Assembly (NCBI GenBank): GCA_022825265.1
Contig: JAJDXE010000013.1
Location: 124,001-188,000, forward strand
Length of the DNA stretch: 64,000 nt
Reading direction: 5' to 3'
DNA from: Dehalococcoidia bacterium
Lineage (GTDB): Bacteria; Chloroflexota; Dehalococcoidia; Bin125
Shown: positions 22,296 through 31,667 of the stretch, piece after piece
How positions within the stretch are numbered: position 1 is the stretch's first letter
How the letters are laid out: each line of letters starts with the position of its first letter
Notes under the pieces: generated by a model
Databases searched by the model: none
Told to the model about the DNA's origin: nothing
What the model saw: only the letters and a program-made list of their open reading frames with translations
Made by a program: the position numbers and the translations under genes

Positions 22296-24134
22296 ATGGC
22301 AGAGCGAAACTATTGGACCAGAATGCGCCGCAATCGAATGTCGAGACGCGGACTCCTCAGGGCCAGCGCCCGAGCCGGAGTCGGCGCAGCCGGACTGGCC
22401 CTGGTCGGCTGTGGGGATGACGATGATGACGGTCAGCAGGCGGCGATGCAGGCTCAGCCCCAGCAGCAACAGGACGAACAGCAGGCGGAACAGCAAGCTC
22501 AGCAGCAACAGCAGCAGGCCGCCACCGCCGAAGAGCAGCAGGAGCAGCAGCAAGCGGTCGCCCAGGCGCAGGCCCAGCAAGCAGCCGGCGGACCTCAGTA
22601 CGGCGGCATGGTCCAGATCGCCGGCGACGACGGAGGACTGTTCGACCCCGCCGCCACCATCCACGGCGGTACCGACGCCTCGATCTTCCAGTGCTTCGAC
22701 TTCATCAACTACCTCGGCGCCGGCAATGAAATCACCGACGCCATGGCCGAGCTCCCGGAGATCATCGACGAGCTCAACTTCGTCTACCAGATCAAGCCCG
22801 ACGTCTACTGGCAGGACCTGCCGCCCTTGGACGGTCGCCAGTTCACCGCCGAGGACGCCGTCTTCGGCTACGAGCGCTTCAGCTGGGACAACCCCGAGTT
22901 CGTCTATCGAGATCGCTACACCCTGGTAGAGAACTTCGAAGCGGTCGACGAGCTCACCATGCACGTCACCGCATCCGAGCCCTTCGCGCCCCTGCTGGTC
23001 GCGATGGCCGAGACGGGCGCCCTGATGGTTGCCCGAGACATCGTCGACCAATACGGCGACGCCGAAGTCTCCAGCAACCCGGACCTGGTCGTCGGAACCG
23101 GCTCGATGATGCTGGAGTCCCGTGAGCCCGATGTCGAGACCGTGCTCAAGCGCAACCCCAACTACTATCGCCCCGCCCCTGACGGCGGCACACTGCCCTA
23201 CTTCGACGGCTACAACATCATCTGGGGCCTCGACAACGCCAACCGCATCGCCCAGTACATCGCCGGCAAGACCGACTTCCTCTGGCTCCAGTGGTACGGC
23301 GAGCTGCAGGAGATTGAGACCGTCCAGGCGGAAGTCGGCGAGGACGCCATCGTCGTCGTGCCCAACCCGGTCGCCTTCGGTCTCGCGACCCACGTCCACT
23401 GCGAAGTCGAGCCCTACACCGATCCGCGCGTGCGGTTGGCGCTGCATCACGCCGTCGACCGCCCCGGGATCATCGCGACCACGCTGGGCGCCGGCACGAT
23501 CGGCGGACCCGTCGCCGAGACGATCGCTCCTTACGGTTGGGGCATCGACATCCTCTCCCAGCTGCCTGGCTACCGCTCCGGCGACGAACGTGAAGCCGAC
23601 CTGGCCGAAGGACGCAAGTTGCTCGAGGCCAGCGGCTACGACCCATCCACCGTGCCGCCGATGGAGGTCTGGGACTGGGCCTCCGACCAGGGACAGGTGC
23701 TGCAACAGAACTTCGGGGATGTCGGCTTCGAGGTTGAGATCCTCGAGCTCACGACCGCGGACTCCCTGGCCGCCCGCCAGAACCGCGAGTTCTCAATGAT
23801 CACGCTCGGCCAACAGGCCGCAGCCGACCCAGATCTGCTCTACAACGACCTGCACACCACCGGCGGACAGAACTACGGTAACTTCTCTGACCCCGCGATT
23901 GACGAGATGCTGGTCAAGGGTCGCACGACGTTCGCCGTGGAAGACCGCAAAGCCATCTACGACGAGATCCAGACCATCCTCCTCGAGGAGCACGCTCCGC
24001 GTCTCTGGTGGCACTGGAGCCAGGCCACGATCGGTCACCGACCGTGGCTCCAGGGCTACTACCCGACGCCGGGCATCACGCCAACCAACCAGGTCATGAA
24101 CCAGTGCTGGTTCGACGAGACCAGGACCATCTAG
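22296..24134 (+). CDS. Family 5 solute-binding lipoprotein with Q-rich linker (cassette B, first), 612 aa
   Basis: Starts MAERNYWTRMRRNRMSRRGLLRAS, then a hydrophobic segment and lipobox LVGC (Cys about 39): a Tat-type signal with a lipid anchor. The DDDDDG patch is followed by about 55 residues of Q/A/E linker. The mature part has GGTDASIFQCFDFINYLGAG, PPLDGRQFTAEDAVFGYERF, and YTDPRVRLALHHAVDRPGI, all family 5 features. It is a close paralogue of the next gene, yet each has its own promoter, so they may respond alike but bind different solutes. No permease gene lies between them; both probably share the permease pair at 26143-27986. Confidence 0.92.
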   Translation: MAERNYWTRMRRNRMSRRGLLRASARAGVGAAGLALVGCGDDDDDGQQAAMQAQPQQQQDEQQAEQQAQQQQQQAATAEEQQEQQQAVAQAQAQQAAGGPQYGGMVQIAGDDGGLFDPAATIHGGTDASIFQCFDFINYLGAGNEITDAMAELPEIIDELNFVYQIKPDVYWQDLPPLDGRQFTAEDAVFGYERFSWDNPEFVYRDRYTLVENFEAVDELTMHVTASEPFAPLLVAMAETGALMVARDIVDQYGDAEVSSNPDLVVGTGSMMLESREPDVETVLKRNPNYYRPAPDGGTLPYFDGYNIIWGLDNANRIAQYIAGKTDFLWLQWYGELQEIETVQAEVGEDAIVVVPNPVAFGLATHVHCEVEPYTDPRVRLALHHAVDRPGIIATTLGAGTIGGPVAETIAPYGWGIDILSQLPGYRSGDEREADLAEGRKLLEASGYDPSTVPPMEVWDWASDQGQVLQQNFGDVGFEVEILELTTADSLAARQNREFSMITLGQQAAADPDLLYNDLHTTGGQNYGNFSDPAIDEMLVKGRTTFAVEDRKAIYDEIQTILLEEHAPRLWWHWSQATIGHRPWLQGYYPTPGITPTNQVMNQCWFDETRTI

Positions 24135-24155
24135 TCGGCCCGGATGGCGCGGTTC

Positions 24156-24184
24156 TTGAAAGCCCGATCTCGGATCGGCATACT
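24156..24184 (+). promoter_or_regulatory. Conserved promoter of second cassette B binding protein
   Basis: -35 TTGAAA (24156-24161), 17-base spacer, -10 CATACT (24179-24184), inside the 112-base gap between the two binding-protein genes. An own promoter here explains why the gap is longer than within the permease pair. Confidence 0.75.
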
Positions 24185-24246
24185 ACGCGGAACCGTTTGA
24201 CTGGCTGACCCTTACTAGATACGGCCGCCAGTGGGAAGAGATAGAC

Positions 24247-26085
24247 ATGAGTGAGCGAAACTATTGGAAGCGAATGAGCCGCAACCGTCTTTCGCGGCGA
24301 GGTTTGCTCCGAGCCAGTGCTCGCGCCGGGGTCGGAGCAGCCGGACTCGCTCTCGTCGGCTGCGGCGACGATGACGACGACGGCCAGCAGGCAGTCGCTC
24401 AGGCCCAACCGCAACAGCAGCAGCAACAGGATGCCGTTGAACAGCAGGCCGAGCAGCAAGCCACGCAGCAACAGGCTCAGACGGCAACAGCCGAGGAACA
24501 ACAAGAGCAAGCAGCAGCAGCTCAGGCCGCAGCCGACGACTCAGGACCCAAGCACGGCGGGACCGTCCGCATCGTCATGTCCGACGGCGGCATCTTCGAC
24601 CCGGCGATCGTGATCCACGGCGGCACCTACGCCGGCGTCCACCAGATCTACGACTGGGTCAACTACCTCGACGAGGGCTTTGTCATCACTGAGGGCATGG
24701 CCGACCTGCCTGAGATCATCGACGAGCTCAACTTCGTCTACTCAATCAAGCCCAACGTCTACTGGCATCCCAAGCCGCCCCTCGACGGCCGACAGTTCAC
24801 CGCCGAGGACGCCGTCTTCGGGCTCGAACGATTCGGCTTCGACAACCCCGAGTTCGTCTTCAAAGATCGCTTTGCCCTCGTCGACAAGTTCGAAGCCACC
24901 GACGAGTTGACCATGCACGTGCAGGCCGGACAGGTCTTCTCGCCGATTCTCACCGCGATCGCCGAAGACAACATGCTCATGGTCTCGCGCGACGCCGTTG
25001 AGGCGTTCGGCGACGAGGGGCTGTCGACGGACTTCGAGGCCCAGATTGGCACCGGCGCATTCATGGGCGATTCGCGCGAACCAGAGGTTGAACTCAACCT
25101 GGTCCGACATCCCAACTACTACAAGGAGGGCCAGCCCTACTTCGACGGCTACAAGGGCATCGCCCTCCCGGACGACGCGCTGCGCATCGCCGCATTCGTC
25201 GATGGCCAGACCGACTTCCTCAGCTACCAGTGGACTGGCGCTCGGACCGACCTGGAGGCAGCCATCGACGAGATGGGCGAAGAGGAAGTGACCGGCGTGC
25301 CCAACCCGGTCACCTTCGGCATGGCCACCCACATCCATTGCGAAGTCGAGCCCTACACCGACCCGCGAGTGCGCAACGCCGTTCACCTCGCGGCCGACCG
25401 CGAACAGCTGATCGCACTGTCACTGGGTGGACTGGTGATCGGTGGACCGATCGCTGTCGCGATTCAGCCCTACGGCCGCACCGAGGATCAACTGCGCCAA
25501 TTGCCCGGCTACCGCTCCGGCGACCTGCGCCAGGAAGACCTGGCCGAGTCGCGCCAGTTGCTCGACGCCGCCGGTGTCGACCTCGATGGTTTCCCGCCGT
25601 TGGACATCTGGGCGCCAAACGCCACCGACTATGCCGTGGTCTTGCAGCAGAACCTCTCTGAGGTAGGCATCAACGTCGGGATCAACGAGTTGACCACCAC
25701 CGACGCGCTCGCTGCACGCCAGAACCGCGAGTTCTCGATGATCATGCTCGGTCAGCAGGGCGCCTCCGACCCGGACCTGCTCTACAACGACCTGCACACC
25801 ACCGGCGGACAAAACTACGGCAACTTCTCCAACCCCGAGTTCGACGCTCTGGTCGAGAAGGGCCGCTCCGTCTTCGACGTCGAAGAGCGCAAAGCAATCT
25901 ACGACGAGGCGCAGGACCGCCTGCTCGAAGAGTGGAACCCTCGTCTGTACTGGTCCTGGAGCACGGTTACCGTCGCCTTCCGCTCCTACCTGAAGGGATT
26001 CCGACCCACCCCAGGCCCGACCGCCTCCAACGCGATCCTCTGGGGCATGTGGTTCGACGAGATTCCGGAGGGCGCCCAAACGTAG
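24247..26085 (+). CDS. Family 5 solute-binding lipoprotein with Q-rich linker (cassette B, second), 612 aa
   Basis: Starts MSERNYWKRMSRNRLSRRGLLRAS with Tat-type arginines, lipobox LVGC and DDDDDG patch, then a Q/A/E linker of about 55 residues. The mature domain is colinear with the previous gene (GGTYAGVHQIYDWVNYLDEG, PPLDGRQFTAEDAVFGLERF, VEPYTDPRVRNAVHLAADREQL), including the shared string LYNDLHTTGGQNYGNFS. Equal length and close sequence show a tandem duplication. The permease pair follows after 57 bases, so this copy is the one most directly co-transcribed with the pore genes. Confidence 0.92.
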   Translation: MSERNYWKRMSRNRLSRRGLLRASARAGVGAAGLALVGCGDDDDDGQQAVAQAQPQQQQQQDAVEQQAEQQATQQQAQTATAEEQQEQAAAAQAAADDSGPKHGGTVRIVMSDGGIFDPAIVIHGGTYAGVHQIYDWVNYLDEGFVITEGMADLPEIIDELNFVYSIKPNVYWHPKPPLDGRQFTAEDAVFGLERFGFDNPEFVFKDRFALVDKFEATDELTMHVQAGQVFSPILTAIAEDNMLMVSRDAVEAFGDEGLSTDFEAQIGTGAFMGDSREPEVELNLVRHPNYYKEGQPYFDGYKGIALPDDALRIAAFVDGQTDFLSYQWTGARTDLEAAIDEMGEEEVTGVPNPVTFGMATHIHCEVEPYTDPRVRNAVHLAADREQLIALSLGGLVIGGPIAVAIQPYGRTEDQLRQLPGYRSGDLRQEDLAESRQLLDAAGVDLDGFPPLDIWAPNATDYAVVLQQNLSEVGINVGINELTTTDALAARQNREFSMIMLGQQGASDPDLLYNDLHTTGGQNYGNFSNPEFDALVEKGRSVFDVEERKAIYDEAQDRLLEEWNPRLYWSWSTVTVAFRSYLKGFRPTPGPTASNAILWGMWFDEIPEGAQT

Positions 26086-26142
26086 CAAGTCCCGAACCTG
26101 CCTCGAGCAGGCGAGTCGAGCGGCTAGTCAGAACAGAGGGCG

Positions 26143-27099
26143 ATGCGCAACTACATCTTCCGACGCCTGATGCTCTTGCCGATTACGGTGCTCCTGCTCT
26201 CGATCTTCGTCTTCGGACTGATCCGGCTGGTCCCGGGCTCGGTCATCGACGCACGCCTGTCGGCAGGCTTTCCCGGGACCGCCAACGCCGACGACCGCGC
26301 CAAGCTGGAAGCGCACTTCGGCCTCGACAAGCCGGTCCACATTCAGTACATCAACTGGATCGGACAGGTCTTCACCGGCGACTTCGGCACCTCCTGGCTG
26401 ACCAAGGAGGACATCCTCGACAACTTCCGTCGCCGCATGCCGGTCACGATCGAGCTGCTGTTCCTGACGCTGCTCATATACATCCCGCTCGGGATTGGAA
26501 CAGGAGTCTGGTCGGCTGTACGCCAAAACCGGACGGACGATTACAGCATCCGATTCATCACGATCCTCTTCCTCGCCATCCCCAATTTCTGGCTCGCGAC
26601 GCTGGTGGTCGTCGTCCCCCTGGTCTTATGGAGCTATGCGCCGCCTGTTCCATATGTGCAGCTCTGGGAGGAGCCCGGCACCAACCTGGTCCAGATGATC
26701 GTGCCCGCTGCAATCGCCGCCCTGGCCGGTGCAGCCGTGCTCGGACGCGTCGCAAGGTCCGAGATGCTCGAGGTCCTGCGTCAGGACTACGTCCGCACCG
26801 CCTACGCCAAGGGTCTGTCCGGCTATGTCGTCGTCGTTCGCCACGCCCTGCGCAACGCGATGATCCCGCTAATCACGTTGATTGGCCTCGTCTTCGCCAA
26901 CGGCGTCGCCGGAGCGGTGATCGTCGAGCAAATCTTCGCCATCCCCGGCATGGGTCGCTACCTCGTGCAATCGCTGCTCAACAACGACCTGCCAGTCGTT
27001 CAAGTCTGGATGCTGATTTTCGGAGCAGCGTTCATCATGGTCAATCTGCTCGTCGACCTCAGTTACGGCATGTTTGATCCAAGGATTCGCTTCCAGTGA
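26143..27099 (+). CDS. ABC transporter permease, DppB-like (cassette B), 318 aa
   Basis: TM1 is LMLLPITVLLLSIFVFGLIR; a periplasmic segment (LSAGFPGTANADDRAKLEAHFGLDKPVHIQYINWIGQVFTGDFG) follows as in DppB proteins. The ATPase-contact loop is GLSGYVVVVRHALRNAMIP, and VEQIFAIPGMGRYLVQ and SYGMFDPRIRF close the domain. The segment TGVWSAVRQNRTDDYSIRFITILFLAIPNFWLA is the typical helix-loop after TM2-3. Its stop overlaps the GTG start of the DppC-like gene, so the pair is translationally coupled. It forms the pore for the binding proteins of cassette B. Confidence 0.93.
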   Translation: MRNYIFRRLMLLPITVLLLSIFVFGLIRLVPGSVIDARLSAGFPGTANADDRAKLEAHFGLDKPVHIQYINWIGQVFTGDFGTSWLTKEDILDNFRRRMPVTIELLFLTLLIYIPLGIGTGVWSAVRQNRTDDYSIRFITILFLAIPNFWLATLVVVVPLVLWSYAPPVPYVQLWEEPGTNLVQMIVPAAIAALAGAAVLGRVARSEMLEVLRQDYVRTAYAKGLSGYVVVVRHALRNAMIPLITLIGLVFANGVAGAVIVEQIFAIPGMGRYLVQSLLNNDLPVVQVWMLIFGAAFIMVNLLVDLSYGMFDPRIRFQ

Positions 27100-27986
27100 G
27101 CTCCGCACAACAGACAGCCATCACCTTCGACGCGTACGGGATTCCCGAGAAGCCACCTGTCAGCGTCCGCATGCGCCGGCTCCTGGCTCAGCATCCTCTG
27201 GGTGCATTCGGACTGCTGATCGTGGTGTTTGTGGTCTTCCTCGCCGCCGTCGGACCGCTGATCGCCGGCGATGCAGAAACGATCTCACCAAACATTCTGG
27301 CCGGCCCCAGTGGCGAGCATTGGTTCGGTACCGACCGACTCGGCCGCGATTATCTGGCTCGGGTGGTCGCCGGAGCGCGGCTGTCAATGTCGCTCGCGCT
27401 CGGCGCAATGGCAATCGGCGTGGGAGTTGCGCTCGTTCTGGGCATGGTCTCGGCCTACGCCAAGGGCGCGGTCGACCTCTTCCTGCAGCGGATCATCGAC
27501 ATGCTGCTGGCCTTCCCCGGGCTCGTGTTGCTGCTCTTGCTCTCCCAGGTGATCGGCCGCGGCTGGCAATCAGTGGCGCTCGGAATGGGGATCCTGTTCG
27601 CCGTCGGCATGGTCCGCATTGTTCGGGCCAGCACGCTGGCGACGCTCGCCGAGAGCTACGTCGAAGCCGCTCAGCTCATCGGCGCCTCTCCATACCGCAT
27701 TCTCTGGAGGCATGTGCTGCCCAACATGGGACCGCCTTTGCTGATCTATGTCACTGCCCTCCTCGGTGGCGCAATCCTCTTCGAGGGTGCGCTCTCATTC
27801 CTCGGCCTCGGCGTGCCCCCGCCCGACCCGTCCTGGGGACGAATGCTGACCGAAGCCCGAACCAACTGGAAGCACCCACACCTGAGCATTTTCCCAGGCG
27901 TCGCTATGACCATCGCCGTGCTCGGCTTCAACCTCGTCGGAGACTCCGTCCGCGACATCTTCGACCCGCGCCTGCGCGGCGCTTAG
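27096..27986 (+). CDS. ABC transporter permease, DppC-like (cassette B), 296 aa
   Basis: GTG start inside the stop of the DppB-like gene. It carries the DppC pattern: N-terminal TM (GAFGLLIVVFVVFLAAVGPLI), HWFGTDRLGRDYLARVVAGAR, then the contact loop GASPYRILWRHVLPNMGPP and the ending LVGDSVRDIFDPRLRGA. The stop codon overlaps head-to-head with the stop of the convergent CoA transferase gene (TTAG shared at 27983-27986), leaving no room for a terminator between them. No ATPase gene follows. Confidence 0.93.
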   Translation: MSSAQQTAITFDAYGIPEKPPVSVRMRRLLAQHPLGAFGLLIVVFVVFLAAVGPLIAGDAETISPNILAGPSGEHWFGTDRLGRDYLARVVAGARLSMSLALGAMAIGVGVALVLGMVSAYAKGAVDLFLQRIIDMLLAFPGLVLLLLLSQVIGRGWQSVALGMGILFAVGMVRIVRASTLATLAESYVEAAQLIGASPYRILWRHVLPNMGPPLLIYVTALLGGAILFEGALSFLGLGVPPPDPSWGRMLTEARTNWKHPHLSIFPGVAMTIAVLGFNLVGDSVRDIFDPRLRGA

Positions 27987-29248
27987 GGCAACTCCTCCGC
28001 CACCGCTCCACTCGCGATCAGTTCGTCGATCGCCGCGTCGTCGTAGCCAAGCTCTGTCAGCACATCGCGCAAGTCGTCGCCAAACGCCGGAGTGTGCTCG
28101 GCCGCCGTGTAGCGGTCTCGGCTGAACTTGACCGGCGCCTGAGGCATCACGATCGGCCCAACCGCCGAATGATCGAAGCTGTGCACGTAGTCGTTGGCCC
28201 GGGCATGTTCACTGAGCATCGCCCCTTCCAGCGAACTGAGCAGCGCGCAGGGCACACCCGCCGCCTGCATCCGCGTGCGCATGTCCTCGCCGTCGTATCG
28301 CAGCGCGACGTCTCGGATCTGGTCACGAATCGAGCGGAAGTGTTCGCGGGGATCGTCCGGCATCTCCCAGTTAGGATCGCTCACGCTCGGGTCGTCGATT
28401 CCAAGCGCGCCAAGCAGCCGCTCGTACGCCAGTTTCGAGGAGCCGAGTGTGATCCAGTGCCCGTCTCTGGTCTCATACAGTCCGCCAACGATGAGCGCCG
28501 TCTGTTCGCGCCGCCGCCGGGCGGCCTCGCCGGGATCAGGCCGCTCCTGTTCCATCCAGTCGGCAAACTCGCGTTTCCAACCGTCCACGGCGTCAAAGAT
28601 GTTGGCTGTCGCATGCTGAAGCGAGATTCCCGCTTGGTACAACGACGTGCGCACATGCTGGCCCTTACCGGTGAACTCGCGGCGAAAGAGCGCTCCGGCG
28701 ATCCCAAAGGCCAACAGCGTGCCGGCATGGAAATCGCAGAGATACGCGTCGAGAATCTGAGGCTCGTCATCGCCAAACACCGAGGTCGACAGCGCAAGCC
28801 CCGACGCCGCGGAAGCCTGGAAGTCCGCGCCCAGGTGCATTCCAAACGGCCCCTCCTCACCCATCGCCGAGATTTCGGCCACGATGATCCGTTCGTTCTC
28901 AGCGCTCAGCGACTCGTAGTCCAGCCCCAAACGCCCTAGAGCGCCGGGGCGCATGTTGGAGACGATCACATCGCTCTGCAGCGCCAGTTCCCGCACGACC
29001 CTGCGGCCGTCGGGATGGCGCAGATTGATCGGCGCTCCCCGCTTCCCTCTCGCCTTGATGATGTAATGCCGTCCTTCACCAGGCACGATCGTGCTGTTCC
29101 ACCTGGTCGCATCGCCGCTGATTGGCTCGACCTTGACCACATCCGCCCCGCCGTGCGCGAGCAACTCTCCGGCATACGGACCAGCAACGAAGAGTCCGAA
29201 TTCGAGCACCCGCACTCCCGAGAAGATGCCATCAGGCGCGTTCGACAC
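27983..29248 (-). CDS. CaiB/BaiF type III CoA transferase, 421 aa
   Basis: Single-domain family member of ordinary length: GVRVLEFGLFVAGPYAGELLAHGGADVVKVEPISGD at the N-terminus, VIVSNMRPGALGRLGLDYESL in the middle and LGYDDAAIDELIASGAVAEEL at the end. In the active-site segment it reads GKGQHVRTSLYQAG: the usual V-D-V is V-R-T and the residue at the catalytic Asp/Glu position is Gln. This could change or abolish transferase chemistry. The GTG at 29248 has AAGGAG before it; an ATG two bases away is in another frame. It is divergent from the sulfatase operon. Confidence 0.82.
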   Translation of the reverse strand: MSNAPDGIFSGVRVLEFGLFVAGPYAGELLAHGGADVVKVEPISGDATRWNSTIVPGEGRHYIIKARGKRGAPINLRHPDGRRVVRELALQSDVIVSNMRPGALGRLGLDYESLSAENERIIVAEISAMGEEGPFGMHLGADFQASAASGLALSTSVFGDDEPQILDAYLCDFHAGTLLAFGIAGALFRREFTGKGQHVRTSLYQAGISLQHATANIFDAVDGWKREFADWMEQERPDPGEAARRRREQTALIVGGLYETRDGHWITLGSSKLAYERLLGALGIDDPSVSDPNWEMPDDPREHFRSIRDQIRDVALRYDGEDMRTRMQAAGVPCALLSSLEGAMLSEHARANDYVHSFDHSAVGPIVMPQAPVKFSRDRYTAAEHTPAFGDDLRDVLTELGYDDAAIDELIASGAVAEELP

Positions 29249-29377
29249 ATTGATCTCCTTCGTTGCGCGAAATGGTCTGCGTGAATGCTAGCGAGCCATT
29301 CGAGATGCCCTGAACGACCGTAGGACTTCACTATCTTGTCGGGTAGCAAACTTGCCAGACCAGTCCAGGAGTTGGTG

Positions 29378-31654
29378 ATGAGTCAACGAGAAGAGTTCGG
29401 CGGCGTCATCGGTCGCACATTCCGCGAGTCTGAACCGTGGTGGCCGCCCCTGCCAACCGCGCCGCAAGACCGGCCCAATGTCGTTGTCATTTTGTTTGAC
29501 GACACGGGGTTCTCGCACCTCGGCTGTTACGGCTCGACGATCGCGACGCCGAACATCGACAAGCTGGCGGCCAACGGCCTGCGCTTCACCAATTTCCACG
29601 TCACTGCGCTCTGTTCGCCGACGCGCGCCTCATTGCTCACCGGACGCAACCATCACGCGGTCGGAATGCGCTCGATCTCAAGCTACGACCCCGGCTATCC
29701 CAACATGCGCGGCGCGGTCAGCCGCAACGCTGCCACGATGGCGGAGATGCTGCGCGACGAGAACTACGCCACCTTCGCCGTCGGCAAGTGGCACCTGAAT
29801 CCGTCTGAAACCTGCTCGCAGGCCGGACCCTTCCACGACTGGCCGCTCCAACGTGGCTTCGACCGCTACTACGGATTCCTCTCCGGAGAGACCGATCAGT
29901 TCTATCCCGACCTCTGCTACGACAACCACCTGATCGATCCCCCGCGCACTCCCGAGGAGGGCTACCACTTCACCGAGGACATCGTCGACCAGGCCACCGG
30001 ATTCCTGCGCGACCACCAGTCGGTCTATCCCGGCCAACCCTTCTTCCTCTACTTCGCCCTTGGCGCGACGCATTCCCCGCACCAGGCGCCGGCCGAATAC
30101 ATCGAGCGCTACCGGGGCAAGTTCGACCAGGGCTGGGACGAAGTGCGTAAGGAGTGGTTCGCTCGACAGCTCGAGCTCGGAGTCATCCCCGAGGGCACCG
30201 AACTCGCGCCGCGAAACCCCGGCGTCAAGCCGTGGGATGACTTCTCGCCCAACATGAAGCGATTTCTCGCTACCTTCCAGGAGGCCTTCGCCGGCTTCCT
30301 CACCCACACCGACGAGCAGATCGGTCGGCTCGTCAACTACCTCGACGAATCGGGACAGCTCGACAACACCATTCTCCTGCTGATGGCCGACAACGGCGCC
30401 AGCCAGGAAGGCGGGCCGCAGGGCGTCTCCGACACCGCGCGCTACGGTCAGCCATTGCTCGATGATGTCGACGAGGCGCAGTCCTACCTGCACGAGATCG
30501 GCGGACCGCGAAGCTCCCCCAACTATCCCTGGGGCTGGTCGCAGGCGGGCAACACGCCGCTCAAGTGGTACAAGCAAAACACCCACGGCGGCGGCGTTCG
30601 CGTTCCACTGATTGTGCATTGGCCTGACCGGATCAAGGACACAGGCAGCTTCCGCCGACAGTTCCATCACGTCAGCGACGTGCTTCCGACCGTGCTTGAG
30701 TCGGTCCAGGCGACCGCGCCCGAGGAGTACGCCGGACTTCGCCAGATGCCGGTCAGCGGGACCAGCTTCGCCTACGCCTTCGACGATCCTGGTGCCGACA
30801 CAGCCAAGGAGGCGCAGTACTTCGAGATGCTCGGTCACCGAGGCATCTGGGTCGACGGCTGGAAGGCCGTCACAAGGCACCAGAAGAACGACCCTTGGTC
30901 CGACGACGAGTGGGAGCTCTATCACGTCGCCGAAGATTTCTCCGAGACCAGCAACCTCGCCGCCGAGGAGCCAGAGAAGCTGCGCGAACTGATCGACCGC
31001 TGGTGGGTCGAGGCCGGGCGCTATAACGTGCTCCCGCTCGACGATCGCAGCTTCCAGCTTGGCGGTCCCACTCAGCGACCGGGCGGTCCCCACGACGGGC
31101 TCAAGTATCGATACACCCCGCCCGTCTCCCACATCCCCGGCGAGATCGCCCCGGCGGTCGGTATGGGCTCCTGGGTCCTCGAAGCGGACATCGAACGCGA
31201 CGGTCTCGGCGACGGCGTGATCTTCGCCCGCGGCTCAGTCATGGGCGGGATTAGCTTCTACATCAAGGACAACCGCCTCCGCGTCGACTACAACGCCTTC
31301 ACTGAGGTCACGCAGATCGTCTCGGAGGTCGCGGTTCCGGACGGCCGTTGCACGATCAGCATGAGCATGGACGGCGAGGCTCCTTCAGCGCCGGGTCATG
31401 TGACTCTGCGCCTGAATGGCGAGGCCGTCGGAGAGGGCGACGTGCCCTTCCTCGTCCGAGGAGGTTTCGGCGGTCGCGGAGGCGCCGATATTGGCTCAGA
31501 CCGCAAGTCACCTGTCTCTGATTCCTACGAAGCGCCGTTCGAGTTCGACGGCACAATCCACGAGTTGACGGTCGAGGTCACCCCATACCCCAAGTCGGGC
31601 GCGGCGTACGAAGCTGCGAGGAACGCCTTCAAGCTGCTGATGGCGCAGCAATAG
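29378..31654 (+). CDS. Cytosolic-type arylsulfatase (first), 758 aa
   Basis: Sulfatase with the formylglycine motif LCSPTRASLLTGR; the cysteine to be converted is Cys79. Metal ligands appear as Asp41-Asp42 in ILFDDTGFSHLGCYG, and later as Asp-Asn in LLLMADNGASQEGG. The N-terminus (FRESEPWWPPLPTAPQDRPNVVVILFDD) has no signal peptide, so it probably works in the cytoplasm on small sulfate esters. The C-terminal region (about 560-758) is a beta-rich extra domain. The ATG at 29378 follows CAGGAG and gives the same length as the second sulfatase. It heads a sulfatase-FGE-sulfatase operon. Substrate unknown. Confidence 0.93.
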   Translation: MSQREEFGGVIGRTFRESEPWWPPLPTAPQDRPNVVVILFDDTGFSHLGCYGSTIATPNIDKLAANGLRFTNFHVTALCSPTRASLLTGRNHHAVGMRSISSYDPGYPNMRGAVSRNAATMAEMLRDENYATFAVGKWHLNPSETCSQAGPFHDWPLQRGFDRYYGFLSGETDQFYPDLCYDNHLIDPPRTPEEGYHFTEDIVDQATGFLRDHQSVYPGQPFFLYFALGATHSPHQAPAEYIERYRGKFDQGWDEVRKEWFARQLELGVIPEGTELAPRNPGVKPWDDFSPNMKRFLATFQEAFAGFLTHTDEQIGRLVNYLDESGQLDNTILLLMADNGASQEGGPQGVSDTARYGQPLLDDVDEAQSYLHEIGGPRSSPNYPWGWSQAGNTPLKWYKQNTHGGGVRVPLIVHWPDRIKDTGSFRRQFHHVSDVLPTVLESVQATAPEEYAGLRQMPVSGTSFAYAFDDPGADTAKEAQYFEMLGHRGIWVDGWKAVTRHQKNDPWSDDEWELYHVAEDFSETSNLAAEEPEKLRELIDRWWVEAGRYNVLPLDDRSFQLGGPTQRPGGPHDGLKYRYTPPVSHIPGEIAPAVGMGSWVLEADIERDGLGDGVIFARGSVMGGISFYIKDNRLRVDYNAFTEVTQIVSEVAVPDGRCTISMSMDGEAPSAPGHVTLRLNGEAVGEGDVPFLVRGGFGGRGGADIGSDRKSPVSDSYEAPFEFDGTIHELTVEVTPYPKSGAAYEAARNAFKLLMAQQ

Positions 31655-31667
31655 GTCTGAAGCCTCC

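Noticed and set aside
27074..28939. 621-codon + strand frame after the cassette B permease
   Set aside because: It runs out of frame through the DppC-like gene and antisense through the CoA transferase; both of those have clear family motifs.
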